A stretch of DNA of 64,000 nt, from contig NZ_JAVDXT010000001.1 in NCBI RefSeq assembly GCF_031458075.1, positions 1,860,001-1,924,000 of the forward strand, written 5' to 3'. The position numbers and the translations under genes are program-made. This document shows positions 57,135-64,000 of this stretch, in pieces; within the stretch, counting starts at the first letter, position 1, and the number at the start of each line of letters is the position of its first letter. Under the pieces are notes generated by a model. The model was not told the DNA's origin and made no database searches. It worked only from the letters and a program-made list of their open reading frames with translations. This stretch comes from Rhodoferax_B ferrireducens_A (GTDB taxonomy: Bacteria; Pseudomonadota; Gammaproteobacteria; Burkholderiales; Burkholderiaceae_C).

Positions 57135-57528
57135 ATTTCAAGCCTTATGGGCACTGCAAAGCTTGCTATTTAAAAGATAACAGCCTTTTTTGTTTTCGAT
57201 GTACGGTGACAGTCTGGTGACAGAATGCTTGGCGATGCCTGGACTGCATTCATCACTGCCGCTCGTCTAAGGCGGCAACAAATCGGTGGAGTGCGTGGTT
57301 GCAGATCTAGGGCCCGCAAACAAGATCGGCGAGATCAGTATTGCTGCCGCCCCGGGCGCTGGGAATTACCGCCAGTCCTCGGTCTGGTGGTGTGGCGGGG
57401 GCTTTTGTGCATTACGAGCTTTGGCCAGGCCAGGCGGCACCGGGATTCGAGTTGCAGGCCGCATAAGTGCTTGGCTGGAGTGGCGTCGCAGGGAAGCACG
57501 CTCCGGGCGGGCGACCAGGTGGTCAATC
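57135..57528. other. Gene-free stretch after the tRNA-like sequence
   Basis: No convincing gene on either strand. Open frames are short, shifted and lack ribosome sites. The stretch begins with the AT-rich run after the tRNA-like sequence and ends at the SLATT-like gene stop; no attachment-site duplicate of the tRNA 3' end was seen. Confidence 0.5.
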
Positions 57529-57981
57529 TCACTTCGACTTAGACCGTAGTTTTTGCCACTGTTCGTTGAATTCGTCCAGGATCCGTTGATATTCTGCAAA
57601 GCCCTCTTCCAGTACCCCATTTTCGTGTCCTTTGAAGTCATCTCCTCGTTCGACGAATTCCAACTTGGCCTGAAGAGAGCGAAACTTCCCGTACGTCACG
57701 CTGTTGAGATGCCAGGATTCGCGGGGCGAGAAGAATGCGCCCCAAGTAGAGATGACCGTGACCAAAGCTCCAAGAACTAAGACCAAGTTACTCGCTATCG
57801 AGTCGACAAAGTCGATCGACTTTAGTCCTGCAACGATCGTGATGGTCGCAGACAGTACGACAGTCGCCATCTGGCCCCGGAAATGCGTCTTGCGGTACCA
57901 GGTTGTGCTTGAATCCAGGCGTGCCAAGCGCTCAGCAATTTGCCGGTGCAGATAGTCACGCTGCGACTCTGGTTCGGACAT
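57529..57981 (-). CDS. DUF4231/SLATT-like membrane protein
   Basis: A 150-residue protein with two membrane helices (about 38-54 and 64-84) flanked by soluble helices: RLDSSTTWYRKTHFRGQM before, and FSPRESWHLNSVTYGKFRSLQAKLEF after. This is the layout of DUF4231/SLATT proteins, which have been proposed to form pores in bacterial conflict systems. It has a good GGAGG ribosome site at the start. No typical partner (nucleotide cyclase, TIR or ATPase) is directly adjacent, so its trigger is unknown. Confidence 0.7.
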   Translation of the reverse strand: MSEPESQRDYLHRQIAERLARLDSSTTWYRKTHFRGQMATVVLSATITIVAGLKSIDFVDSIASNLVLVLGALVTVISTWGAFFSPRESWHLNSVTYGKFRSLQAKLEFVERGDDFKGHENGVLEEGFAEYQRILDEFNEQWQKLRSKSK

Positions 57982-58475
57982 AGTTGTACCTCCAAAAGGC
58001 CCCTGTGGGATATCGACCGCAACGTGTTAACGGGGACAGGGCTTTCGCCTCGGCTACAAAAACTGGAATCGCGCGTCGTTCATTTGTATGGCGCACGCTA
58101 AATTCTGCCTGACCTCGGTGCGTTTTGCGTTTTGAATGTCCCCCATTTGTGGGACGCCGACTGCGCATTGACAGGCAGTTGGGCCCGCTCAAGGCTCACA
58201 ACGGGTGTCTGTATTCTTCGCCAACCGAGAATGCTTGGGCTTGGCCGCCTGTTTGGTAGGAATTTGTTCCACCTTGGTCCAGATCCTTTTCCGCTTGGCT
58301 TGGTTGATCGTGCGTACCAACGCTCTGGTGCGATCCAGCGTCTTGCACTAGCCCGGCCGCATGGCTAAGCCAAAGCCTCACTTCCGCATCATTGCAGGTC
58401 TCCTCGAGCACCCAAGCGCATGAAAAAGAGTCAGGTTCGCGAAGCGGTGGACTTTGGAGCCAAGATCTATACCTC
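57982..58475. other. Gene-free stretch between the SLATT-like and the next gene
   Basis: Several short frames on both strands, none with a recognisable protein or supported start. The composition is mixed and it may hold remnants of degraded genes. Confidence 0.45.
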
Positions 58476-59123
58476 TCACGCCAGCGGGGGCGGCATGACT
58501 TCCGAGTGCACGCGCGACAAGCGGGTGACGGATCCTTCAAGGTCCTTCTTGCCAGAGGTGACAACGATGACATTGCACAACATGAGACATAGGAGATTTC
58601 GGTTGCGCATTACATCGACTAGCTTTTCTGGTGGATACCCGCGGAGCGCATGGACCACAAGGTGGGCTCCACCATGAACAAACGAGTGCATGACTTTGAC
58701 GGTCTGGTAGAGCCTACGGCCCTCACGTGCCATGTCGGGCGCACGGGCCTCAATCGCATCCAACATCGAAGGTATGGGAGGACCCAACGTCGGCTCCTTC
58801 AAGCTGCCGATGGGCACGGGTTCGGTGAAGTTTTTCACCCAGTCTTCAGTGGCGCCAATCTGCACCCACGCGGCCCGGACCGTTGTCTCGAAGTGCAGCC
58901 GCATTAAGGCCAAAGCCGTTCCGTGGTGACCAGCCCCTACTAGTACGCGCTGGCTGACAGCGTGCTCGAGCGCCGCGCGGCAAAACCCCATGGTGATGGC
59001 ATGCCGGGAGGACGACATATTCCACCCGGCAACGAGCAGCTGCTCTACGTCCTTGTCGAGCGCAGCGCATCCGTCAAGAAACTGACCGAGCAGTGCGTAA
59101 CTGGCTTGCTCTTGCTTATCCAT
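58476..59123 (-). CDS. Conserved hypothetical helical protein
   Basis: A 215-residue soluble, helical protein: CRAALEHAVSQRVLVGAGHHGTALALMRLHFETTVRAAWV, then SFVHGGAHLVVHALRG. This pattern (LEHA..., LMR.HFE...RA.W, HGG) resembles DUF6988-type proteins of unknown function found around defence and mobile loci; the name is tentative. The start at complement 59121-59123 (MDKQEQASYALLGQFLDG) is the best candidate. Confidence 0.6.
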   Translation of the reverse strand: MDKQEQASYALLGQFLDGCAALDKDVEQLLVAGWNMSSSRHAITMGFCRAALEHAVSQRVLVGAGHHGTALALMRLHFETTVRAAWVQIGATEDWVKNFTEPVPIGSLKEPTLGPPIPSMLDAIEARAPDMAREGRRLYQTVKVMHSFVHGGAHLVVHALRGYPPEKLVDVMRNRNLLCLMLCNVIVVTSGKKDLEGSVTRLSRVHSEVMPPPLA

Positions 59124-59144
59124 AAAGTCTCAAATGGCGCTAGC

Positions 59145-59465
59145 ATGCTGTGCACTTTCGCAGTGCACCCAATGAATGCAACTTGCAGCATTCCGGCACT
59201 TCAATTTGAACATGTCCCCGTAGGAGCTCACCTATTGCGATACGCGGCCCATGCCTCTGACGCCGACGAGACCTTCGAATCTCTTGGTTCGAAAGAGACC
59301 GGAAAATGCTTCACTGATGCCCTAGTGCGGGGGCTACAAAGGGCCCGGGTAAACGTCCGCTCCACGCGCATATTTGTGCCGGTTGTTCTCTACATTGAGG
59401 CCGGGGGCTGGAATCAGAATCGGCAGGCAGCAGCCCGGTCACTTCAACTTTGTGGGGAAGCGTAG
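59145..59465 (+). CDS. Short open frame, possible gene fragment
   Basis: A 106-residue frame starting 21 bases from the divergent gene: FEHVPVGAHLLRYAAHASDA, SKETGKCFTDALVRGLQRARVNV. The ETGKCFTDALVRGL segment loosely recalls the end of caspase-like protease domains, but the rest is missing. It has no ribosome site and may be a remnant. Confidence 0.25.
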   Translation: MLCTFAVHPMNATCSIPALQFEHVPVGAHLLRYAAHASDADETFESLGSKETGKCFTDALVRGLQRARVNVRSTRIFVPVVLYIEAGGWNQNRQAAARSLQLCGEA

Positions 59466-59752
59466 TGATTTCTACACCGCTGACCCCGTGGATCACAATT
59501 GAGGTAAGAACGATATCAAGGGTCACCTGCCGTCATGGCTTGGTCTCACTGCGCCAGGCGCTCCAATAGGCGTCGAAGGGCTTGCTAACTACGGCCCGAG
59601 TTGAGGCTTCGCCTGACCCTATTTGTGGGTGGGGGCTTCATGTTGTTCAATATCAACCATGCGATTGTGCCGTTTGGAGGCCGGGCCTACCTGCAACCGG
59701 CCTCCAGAGCGGGCACATCAAGCCGGAAACCAGGCACCTAATTGGGGAGACT

Positions 59753-60525
59753 ATGGCAAGCTCGTTTCGAACAATCTTTAAGGAATGGCTAGAAATCGTG
59801 GCTGTTCTGGTTGCCGCAGGTTGGGCATTGTGGACCTTTTACTTCGCGGAAGTCCTCAAGCCGGAACAAACCCGCGGGTACCTGCAACTAGTGTTGGATG
59901 TGACCAAGGCGGGTGCCCCTCATGTCATTGAAGGCACAGCATTCCTCCCTATCAAAATCGATGTCCGAGCCACAAACCCGACGAAGCGGAAGTTGGAAGT
60001 TTCGTCGGCATACGTTGAGGTCTATGGCGACAGGTTCGTCAAAACTGGTGACGACTGATTTGCTTCAGGTAAGTTGACTTCCGAGCTGGAGAAGGAAAAG
60101 GCTTCGAGATCCCGCTACCTGGCGCCACCCCGTGCCGGGACTCGAATTTACCTAGCCACCTTTTTTCAGGGTTGGACTTTCGACGAGAACGAGACACAAC
60201 AGGCGAGCCGACTGTTTTGGGTTCCCCTCGGGTGCTTTCACCAGCTGGAACTGAACGCTTATGTGCTGTGTCCGGTCCGACACCTGCCGCGATTCGTGTG
60301 GGCCATGTCGTCAACGAAGTGGGCGGCATCGACTACCTTGTCGCATCGGCAAAGCCTGCGAGCGCAGCGATGATTCGCGCCACAACCACAGAGGGTCAGG
60401 CGTTGATAAAGAAACAAGGACTGGTGGACTCAACCGCATACTTCGCTGTCGAGCCAGCGAGGCAAATCGAAGACTCGAAGTGCGTCCTTGACGTGACGAC
60501 CGCCAAAGGTTCACTGGGCAAATGA
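59753..60525 (+). pseudogene. Frameshifted membrane protein gene
   Basis: A good start (ATG 59753, GGGGAGA upstream) gives 101 residues with a membrane helix (IVAVLVAAGWALWTFYF) and AEVLKPEQTRGYLQLVLDV, KIDVRATNPTKRKLEVSSAYVEVYG, then a stop at 60056-60058. Related sequence continues in two other frames to about 60525 (FFQGWTFDENETQQASRLF; later NEVGGIDYLVASAKPAS and AYFAVEPARQIEDS). So this appears to be a single gene broken by at least two frameshifts. The intact protein would be about 250 residues; function unknown. Confidence 0.5.
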
Positions 60526-60720
60526 CCTCAAGCCCGGGAACTGTAGTTTAGGCCCGGCCCAGACTTGCCCCGTCATGCGACGCCTCTTGCAACTTCCGCG
60601 GGCCTCGCCGCCCAGGTCTCCTTAAGACCGCATCCCACAGCATGCGGGGGGCGAACTGGAAGAACGCACAGAAGCAATCGCTCCCGACAAGAAATACGCA
60701 GCAACGAGATATGATCTCGC

Positions 60721-61500
60721 ATGCCAGACGGTCCAGTCCCTCCAAACATCTTCGAGTACATGGAGACCGAGGCCGAGAATGCGAAGATCAGCGCCAAGCT
60801 TCACGAGGCAGTGTTGATAGAACATACGATCGTTGATCAGGTCATCCGCACCTGCATTAATGGGCTGCACATCGACAACACCCCGGCCAATATGGTCGCG
60901 CAGCTTTACCACTTCGTGCATGTCCAATACCTGGCTGCATTGAGCAACCTGCTGCGATTGCACCTAAGCGAAAGCATGGGCAACACGCGCAAAGCGGTGG
61001 ATGCAACTCTCACCGCCTATGAGCTGATTCTGTTCCCCGAAAAGTTGCCAATGTATTTGGCGCGCGAATGGCATTTCCAAACCATTAAGTCGCGCATCGA
61101 AAGAGCTAGAAAAGGCGATCCGACAAAGTATCCGCTTGCTGCCGGTCTTTTGGAACTGCACGACATCGGCAGCCAATACGGAGCGCATGCCGACGTGAGC
61201 TCGTTCATACATCGTATGAAGCGCCGCCCACATGAAGATAGTCGCGGCATCATCCAGAACTTCGTCTACTTCCAGGTACCCGAGTCACAGGACCAGGGCG
61301 ATGCGCATTACGTGAACCTCTTCCACAACTTCTTGTTGATGACTCGGGTGTTTGACCCGTTCACTGAGAAGTATGCGCCGATCAACTTCGAGGTGTGGCG
61401 TGCCGACCGTGATCGGAAGCTCAAAGAATACACGGAGGTAGGCATGGAACTGCTCGCGCGCATCCGCAAGCATCACGCCGAGGAAGCTGCCCAAAAGTGA
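60721..61500 (+). CDS. Hypothetical helical protein
   Basis: A 259-residue soluble helical protein: FEYMETEAENAKISAKLHEAVLIEHTIVDQVIR, AALSNLLRLHLSESMGNTRKAVDATLTAYELI, and a charged end KEYTEVGMELLARIRKHHAEEAAQK. I recognise no family. It stands alone; the upstream 195 bases (60526-60720) hold no gene. It has composition similar to other island genes. Confidence 0.6.
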   Translation: MPDGPVPPNIFEYMETEAENAKISAKLHEAVLIEHTIVDQVIRTCINGLHIDNTPANMVAQLYHFVHVQYLAALSNLLRLHLSESMGNTRKAVDATLTAYELILFPEKLPMYLAREWHFQTIKSRIERARKGDPTKYPLAAGLLELHDIGSQYGAHADVSSFIHRMKRRPHEDSRGIIQNFVYFQVPESQDQGDAHYVNLFHNFLLMTRVFDPFTEKYAPINFEVWRADRDRKLKEYTEVGMELLARIRKHHAEEAAQK

Positions 61501-61592
61501 AAAGGCCGTTGAGCGAAGCCCATCAGCTCTACAAAAGCCCGAAGGTTAAAGTCACTTACTTGCCGCGCTTGGGAGGGGAGCAGCTCCTCGCT

Positions 61593-62111
61593 TCATTGAA
61601 ACGGCATGCTCAGGTACGGCTTAAAAATTTCGTCGCGCTGAGCATACATCGGCATCAGATAGTCCATATGCGCGGCGAAAAAGACCTGTTGCTTTTCGCC
61701 GTCCGTCAGGTCTTGCCGGTTCGTAAGCTCGAGCATCACGACGTAGAGCTGGCTATAGGCTTTGTTCAAGTCTTGTTGCAGCCACTGCTCAACCTCTGGC
61801 CCGAATAGCCAACGCGCGTCGTACACCTGTAAAAGGTAGGCGAGCAAATCCAGCTTCTCGCCCGGCCTCCACAGTGCCACTGTAGACATGTGTTCGTCCA
61901 CGACCTTGTACTTTTCGAACCGCTTTTCCCATATGTCATAACGCAGCTTGTTGCGCGCGGTCTCAGCAGCGGCTCGCGCGGTCGCCGCCTGCTGCTTGGC
62001 AATGGCTACCTGTTGCTGCTGGAACCTCCAAGTGATCCAAGCCGCAACGCCAGACGCGATAACTGCTGCACCCGGCCCAGCAAAGTCTTTGAAGAACATG
62101 TAGGTGTCCAT
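61593..62111 (-). CDS. Hypothetical membrane-anchored coiled-coil protein
   Basis: A 172-residue protein with an N-terminal membrane helix (FAGPGAAVIASGVAAWITW), a Gln/Ala-rich coiled coil (QQQQVAIAKQQAATARAAAETARN) and a soluble helical domain with WEKRFEKYKVVDEHMSTVALWRPGEKLDLLAYLL. This layout (TM plus short coiled coil, domain in the cytosol) is common in island proteins of unknown role. It is convergent with the previous gene. Confidence 0.65.
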   Translation of the reverse strand: MDTYMFFKDFAGPGAAVIASGVAAWITWRFQQQQVAIAKQQAATARAAAETARNKLRYDIWEKRFEKYKVVDEHMSTVALWRPGEKLDLLAYLLQVYDARWLFGPEVEQWLQQDLNKAYSQLYVVMLELTNRQDLTDGEKQQVFFAAHMDYLMPMYAQRDEIFKPYLSMPFQ

Positions 62112-62457
62112 TGCGTGACTGTATCAGCTACGACTGAAATTTGGCTTTGGGCCCAAAGCCGCCGGTGGGCGCGCTCTCCAAAGCGAGTTGCGATACGCCA
62201 GCCAGCGTACCAGCTAGCCACAATCTTTCTCTTTGAGCGTCTCGATTTCACCTCTGCGCAATCAAAGTTTCCCGAGTACATGCTTACCGGGTTTCATGGG
62301 ATCTTAATACCTGCATTTTGTATAGTAAATTCGTTATGAACGTAAGCTGCAAGCCACTTTCAGTAGGAAGCTGTGTTCATAATATCCCGCATCGCGCAGC
62401 TTATCCCGCCGGTTCTGCGGTCTACATTACGTCGGATATCAATAAAAGGCTCGCACT
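62112..62457. other. Gene-free stretch before the pYEATS-like gene
   Basis: No gene with a supported start is visible; the stretch contains AT-rich sequence around 62320-62345 that could be a promoter for the rightward gene. Confidence 0.4.
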
Positions 62458-63075
62458 ATGGCTGAACCAAAAACCTGGATGGACGTTGTAGTTGCGCTTG
62501 CTTGGCCGATCCTCGTTGGTGGTCTCATGTTCACATATCGGGATCTGGTTAGGTCCATCCTGGTGGCCACAGTCGCCCGAGTCCAACGGGGAGACGAGAT
62601 CAAGATCGGCATTGTTTCGATAGGACAAGCGGTGGGGCAACTTAAGGTACCGCTCACTGGCGAACTACTAACGGACGACCATCTAGCATTGATTCACCGA
62701 AGTCGGAGAGTTCCCGAAAGAGATATTGAGTTCGGCTCCCCAATGCATCAGATTCACGTCATTGTGTTCGGTACAACAGAGGCGCTGCTGCAAGTCGAAT
62801 ATGTGGTCTATAGACTAGAGGATGCGTACCCCAACCCCGTTCAAGCTGGCGGCTCTCCTGATACGAATTTCGAGCTAAAAGAGCTTGCCAATGGCCATTC
62901 CCTTATTCGTGCAGAGGTGCATGTCCGAGGGCAAGCAGAGCCAGTTCGCCTTTCTCGCTTCATTGATCTCACGGATGATTCTCCGCCCTTGAAAGGCACT
63001 TATCAAACGATGGTCAGTCGCGGTGACGCGAAACCCTTCAATCCAAGGGATCGCCAGCAACCCGGTTCGCCGTGA
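62458..63075 (+). CDS. Membrane-anchored pYEATS-like domain protein
   Basis: A 205-residue protein with an N-terminal membrane helix (about 8-26), a linker, and a beta-sandwich at about residues 95-170. The segment EALLQVEYVVYRLEDAYPNPVQ, then FELKELANGHSLIRAEVHVRGQAEPVRLSRFIDL fits the prokaryotic YEATS (pYEATS) domain: VxYxL followed by NPV and RAEV. pYEATS domains are proposed sensors or scaffolds in prokaryotic immune systems. AAAAGG lies upstream of ATG 62458. A Pro-rich tail ends the protein. Confidence 0.65.
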   Translation: MAEPKTWMDVVVALAWPILVGGLMFTYRDLVRSILVATVARVQRGDEIKIGIVSIGQAVGQLKVPLTGELLTDDHLALIHRSRRVPERDIEFGSPMHQIHVIVFGTTEALLQVEYVVYRLEDAYPNPVQAGGSPDTNFELKELANGHSLIRAEVHVRGQAEPVRLSRFIDLTDDSPPLKGTYQTMVSRGDAKPFNPRDRQQPGSP

Positions 63076-63265
63076 TTTCAAACAGTAGTCACCACGGGAG
63101 GCGGAATAGACGTCGTTTTGATGAGCCAAGTCACTCAAAGTCCCTGCAAATAGCCAGTTAGCTCTGCTCTGGACAATCGGCCGGATCTTTTGAGGGCGCG
63201 GTGACATAGTCCCACACGTCCTGCATTGTCACGCCCAAGCCAGCAATCTGAGTCCGACGCCGACC

Positions 63266-64000
63266 TCAGGGGAATGCACTTCCTCCTTGCGGAGAACTGA
63301 CCTCCACCTCTCGTGAATAGGTTTTTACTGCAACTGCCTTGACTTCGTGGACTTCGATCGAAGGAAGGACCAGTTCCAAGGCATCAAGCCGTCTGGCCTT
63401 TGAGGTGTTTCCCGGCGCCAATGTCCACGGCTCTTCTCGAACTTTTGCAGCTTCGGGTATAGCTATGATCGCGGGTGCAAGATAACGACCAGGGCCGTCG
63501 TCTTCCCATTTGTAAAGCGCCGCATGAGCCGTTTGCCTGCCGTCGGCGCCCTTCACCTGAGATGCCCTGGGAAACAACGCTACGTTGAAACCCACAGTAG
63601 CTGTTTCGCCGTTCCTGCCTGGCTCCCAAGGCCAAACCCGCCCCTGCACTGAGTCGTAAATGACTCCATCGATGGGACCTTCCCGATGTGTCGCCAAGTA
63701 GTCGGCTAGAACCTGCGTCGCAAGGTAGTCCCGATCCCGGGAGTCCGGCATCACCGGTTGCACCAAAGTGTCTACCAGCTGGCTCAAAAAGTCCCGACGT
63801 TGAGCTCGTTCAATGCTTCGAGGATCGAACAAGCTCAGGCTACGGTCCACCTTCAGCTTCCCGAGCTGGCGAAAATCGATTAGCTTCAAGGGCCGGGTCA
63901 ATTCGAATGCCGCGGTCACCACTTTAGAACCGACCGGGGGGCGAACCTCCGCAACTGCCACATCGACCGTGCTCGCACCGTAGAACGTAGGCTGGCCGTG
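63266..64000 (-). CDS. RES domain protein, N-terminus outside window
   Basis: The reading frame is open at base 64000. The visible 244 residues hold the RES domain: HGQPTFYGASTVDVAVAEVRPPVGS (tightly conserved RES loop), FELTRPLKLIDFRQLG, FLSQLVDTLVQPVMPDSRDRDYLATQVLADYL and GVIYDSVQG. RES proteins are ADP-ribosyltransferase-like and several degrade NAD+ as toxins. The frame begins beyond the window, so an N-terminal extension (often a HEPN-like or other domain) may exist. Confidence 0.8.
   Translation of the reverse strand, partial: HGQPTFYGASTVDVAVAEVRPPVGSKVVTAAFELTRPLKLIDFRQLGKLKVDRSLSLFDPRSIERAQRRDFLSQLVDTLVQPVMPDSRDRDYLATQVLADYLATHREGPIDGVIYDSVQGRVWPWEPGRNGETATVGFNVALFPRASQVKGADGRQTAHAALYKWEDDGPGRYLAPAIIAIPEAAKVREEPWTLAPGNTSKARRLDALELVLPSIEVHEVKAVAVKTYSREVEVSSPQGGSAFP

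Noticed and set aside
57421..57470. Possible minus-strand tRNA end (CCGGGATTCGAGTTGCAGG)
   Set aside because: A T-loop-like string is present but the T stem, anticodon arm and acceptor do not pair.

Overview
The window looks like a chromosomal segment of a high-GC betaproteobacterium of the family Comamonadaceae (Rhodoferax/Acidovorax-like). The basis is gene order and protein character (smpB-ratA-rnfH beside guaB-guaA, mltG-tmk-holB-pilZ-tatD, modE-modB-modA-modC-tex), high GC with strong G/C third-position bias, and many copies of a palindromic intergenic repeat (core GATAGCTGC-TTGCGC with a distal GCGC arm) that I know from that family. Genus-level assignment is inference.

Region 1 (1-20.0 kb) is core chromosome. 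It holds smpB, ratA-rnfH, the GMP pathway pair guaB-guaA, a patatin-like lipase with an acetyltransferase, thpR, tag, and a NarL-type two-component system with a small secreted protein gene beside it. A near-identical dyad lies upstream of both the regulator and the secreted protein gene. Then come a tadA fused to a truncated hydrolase domain, ldcA, a class III cyclase with an FHA domain, a PilZ protein, a branched-chain amino acid ABC cluster (livHMGF, no binding protein) and a beta-propeller lipoprotein.

Region 2 (20.0-24.0 kb) is a lower-GC accessory patch: a decayed fragment, an acyltransferase-3 membrane protein, a small membrane protein and a lone gene with a PD-(D/E)xK-like nuclease core, flanked by imperfect direct repeats. 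A 19-bp perfect inverted repeat marks its right edge.

Region 3 (24.0-46.1 kb) is core metabolism and housekeeping: a beta-oxidation pair (FadB-type plus thiolase) behind a TetR-like palindrome, GST and SDR genes, a DUF2975/HTH pair, a DUF1223 protein whose signal peptide is encoded by the dispersed repeat, pgm, the molybdate genes, tex, an HDOD protein, an esterase, ygfZ, mltG-tmk-holB-pilZ-tatD and an ankyrin protein.

Region 4 (46.2 kb to the end) is an accessory, immunity-rich island. It opens with a truncated family repeat, then clusters of short direct repeats that look like several transposon termini, then a roughly 30-bp phased TGGYCA array. Next is a tightly overlapping four-gene operon of unknown function (190-aa protein, QueC-like PP-loop ATPase, XRE-ImmA/IrrE metallopeptidase, PIN-like protein) behind its own operator-like inverted repeat. 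A Septu-like ATPase/HNH pair, KfrA and a tyrosine recombinase beside an odd tRNA-Arg-like sequence follow. Finally come single conflict-type genes (a DUF4231/SLATT-like membrane protein, a membrane-anchored pYEATS-like protein, a RES-domain protein cut by the window edge) and several hypothetical or broken genes. The four-gene operon is my best candidate for an undescribed system. Functions there are inferred from motifs alone.
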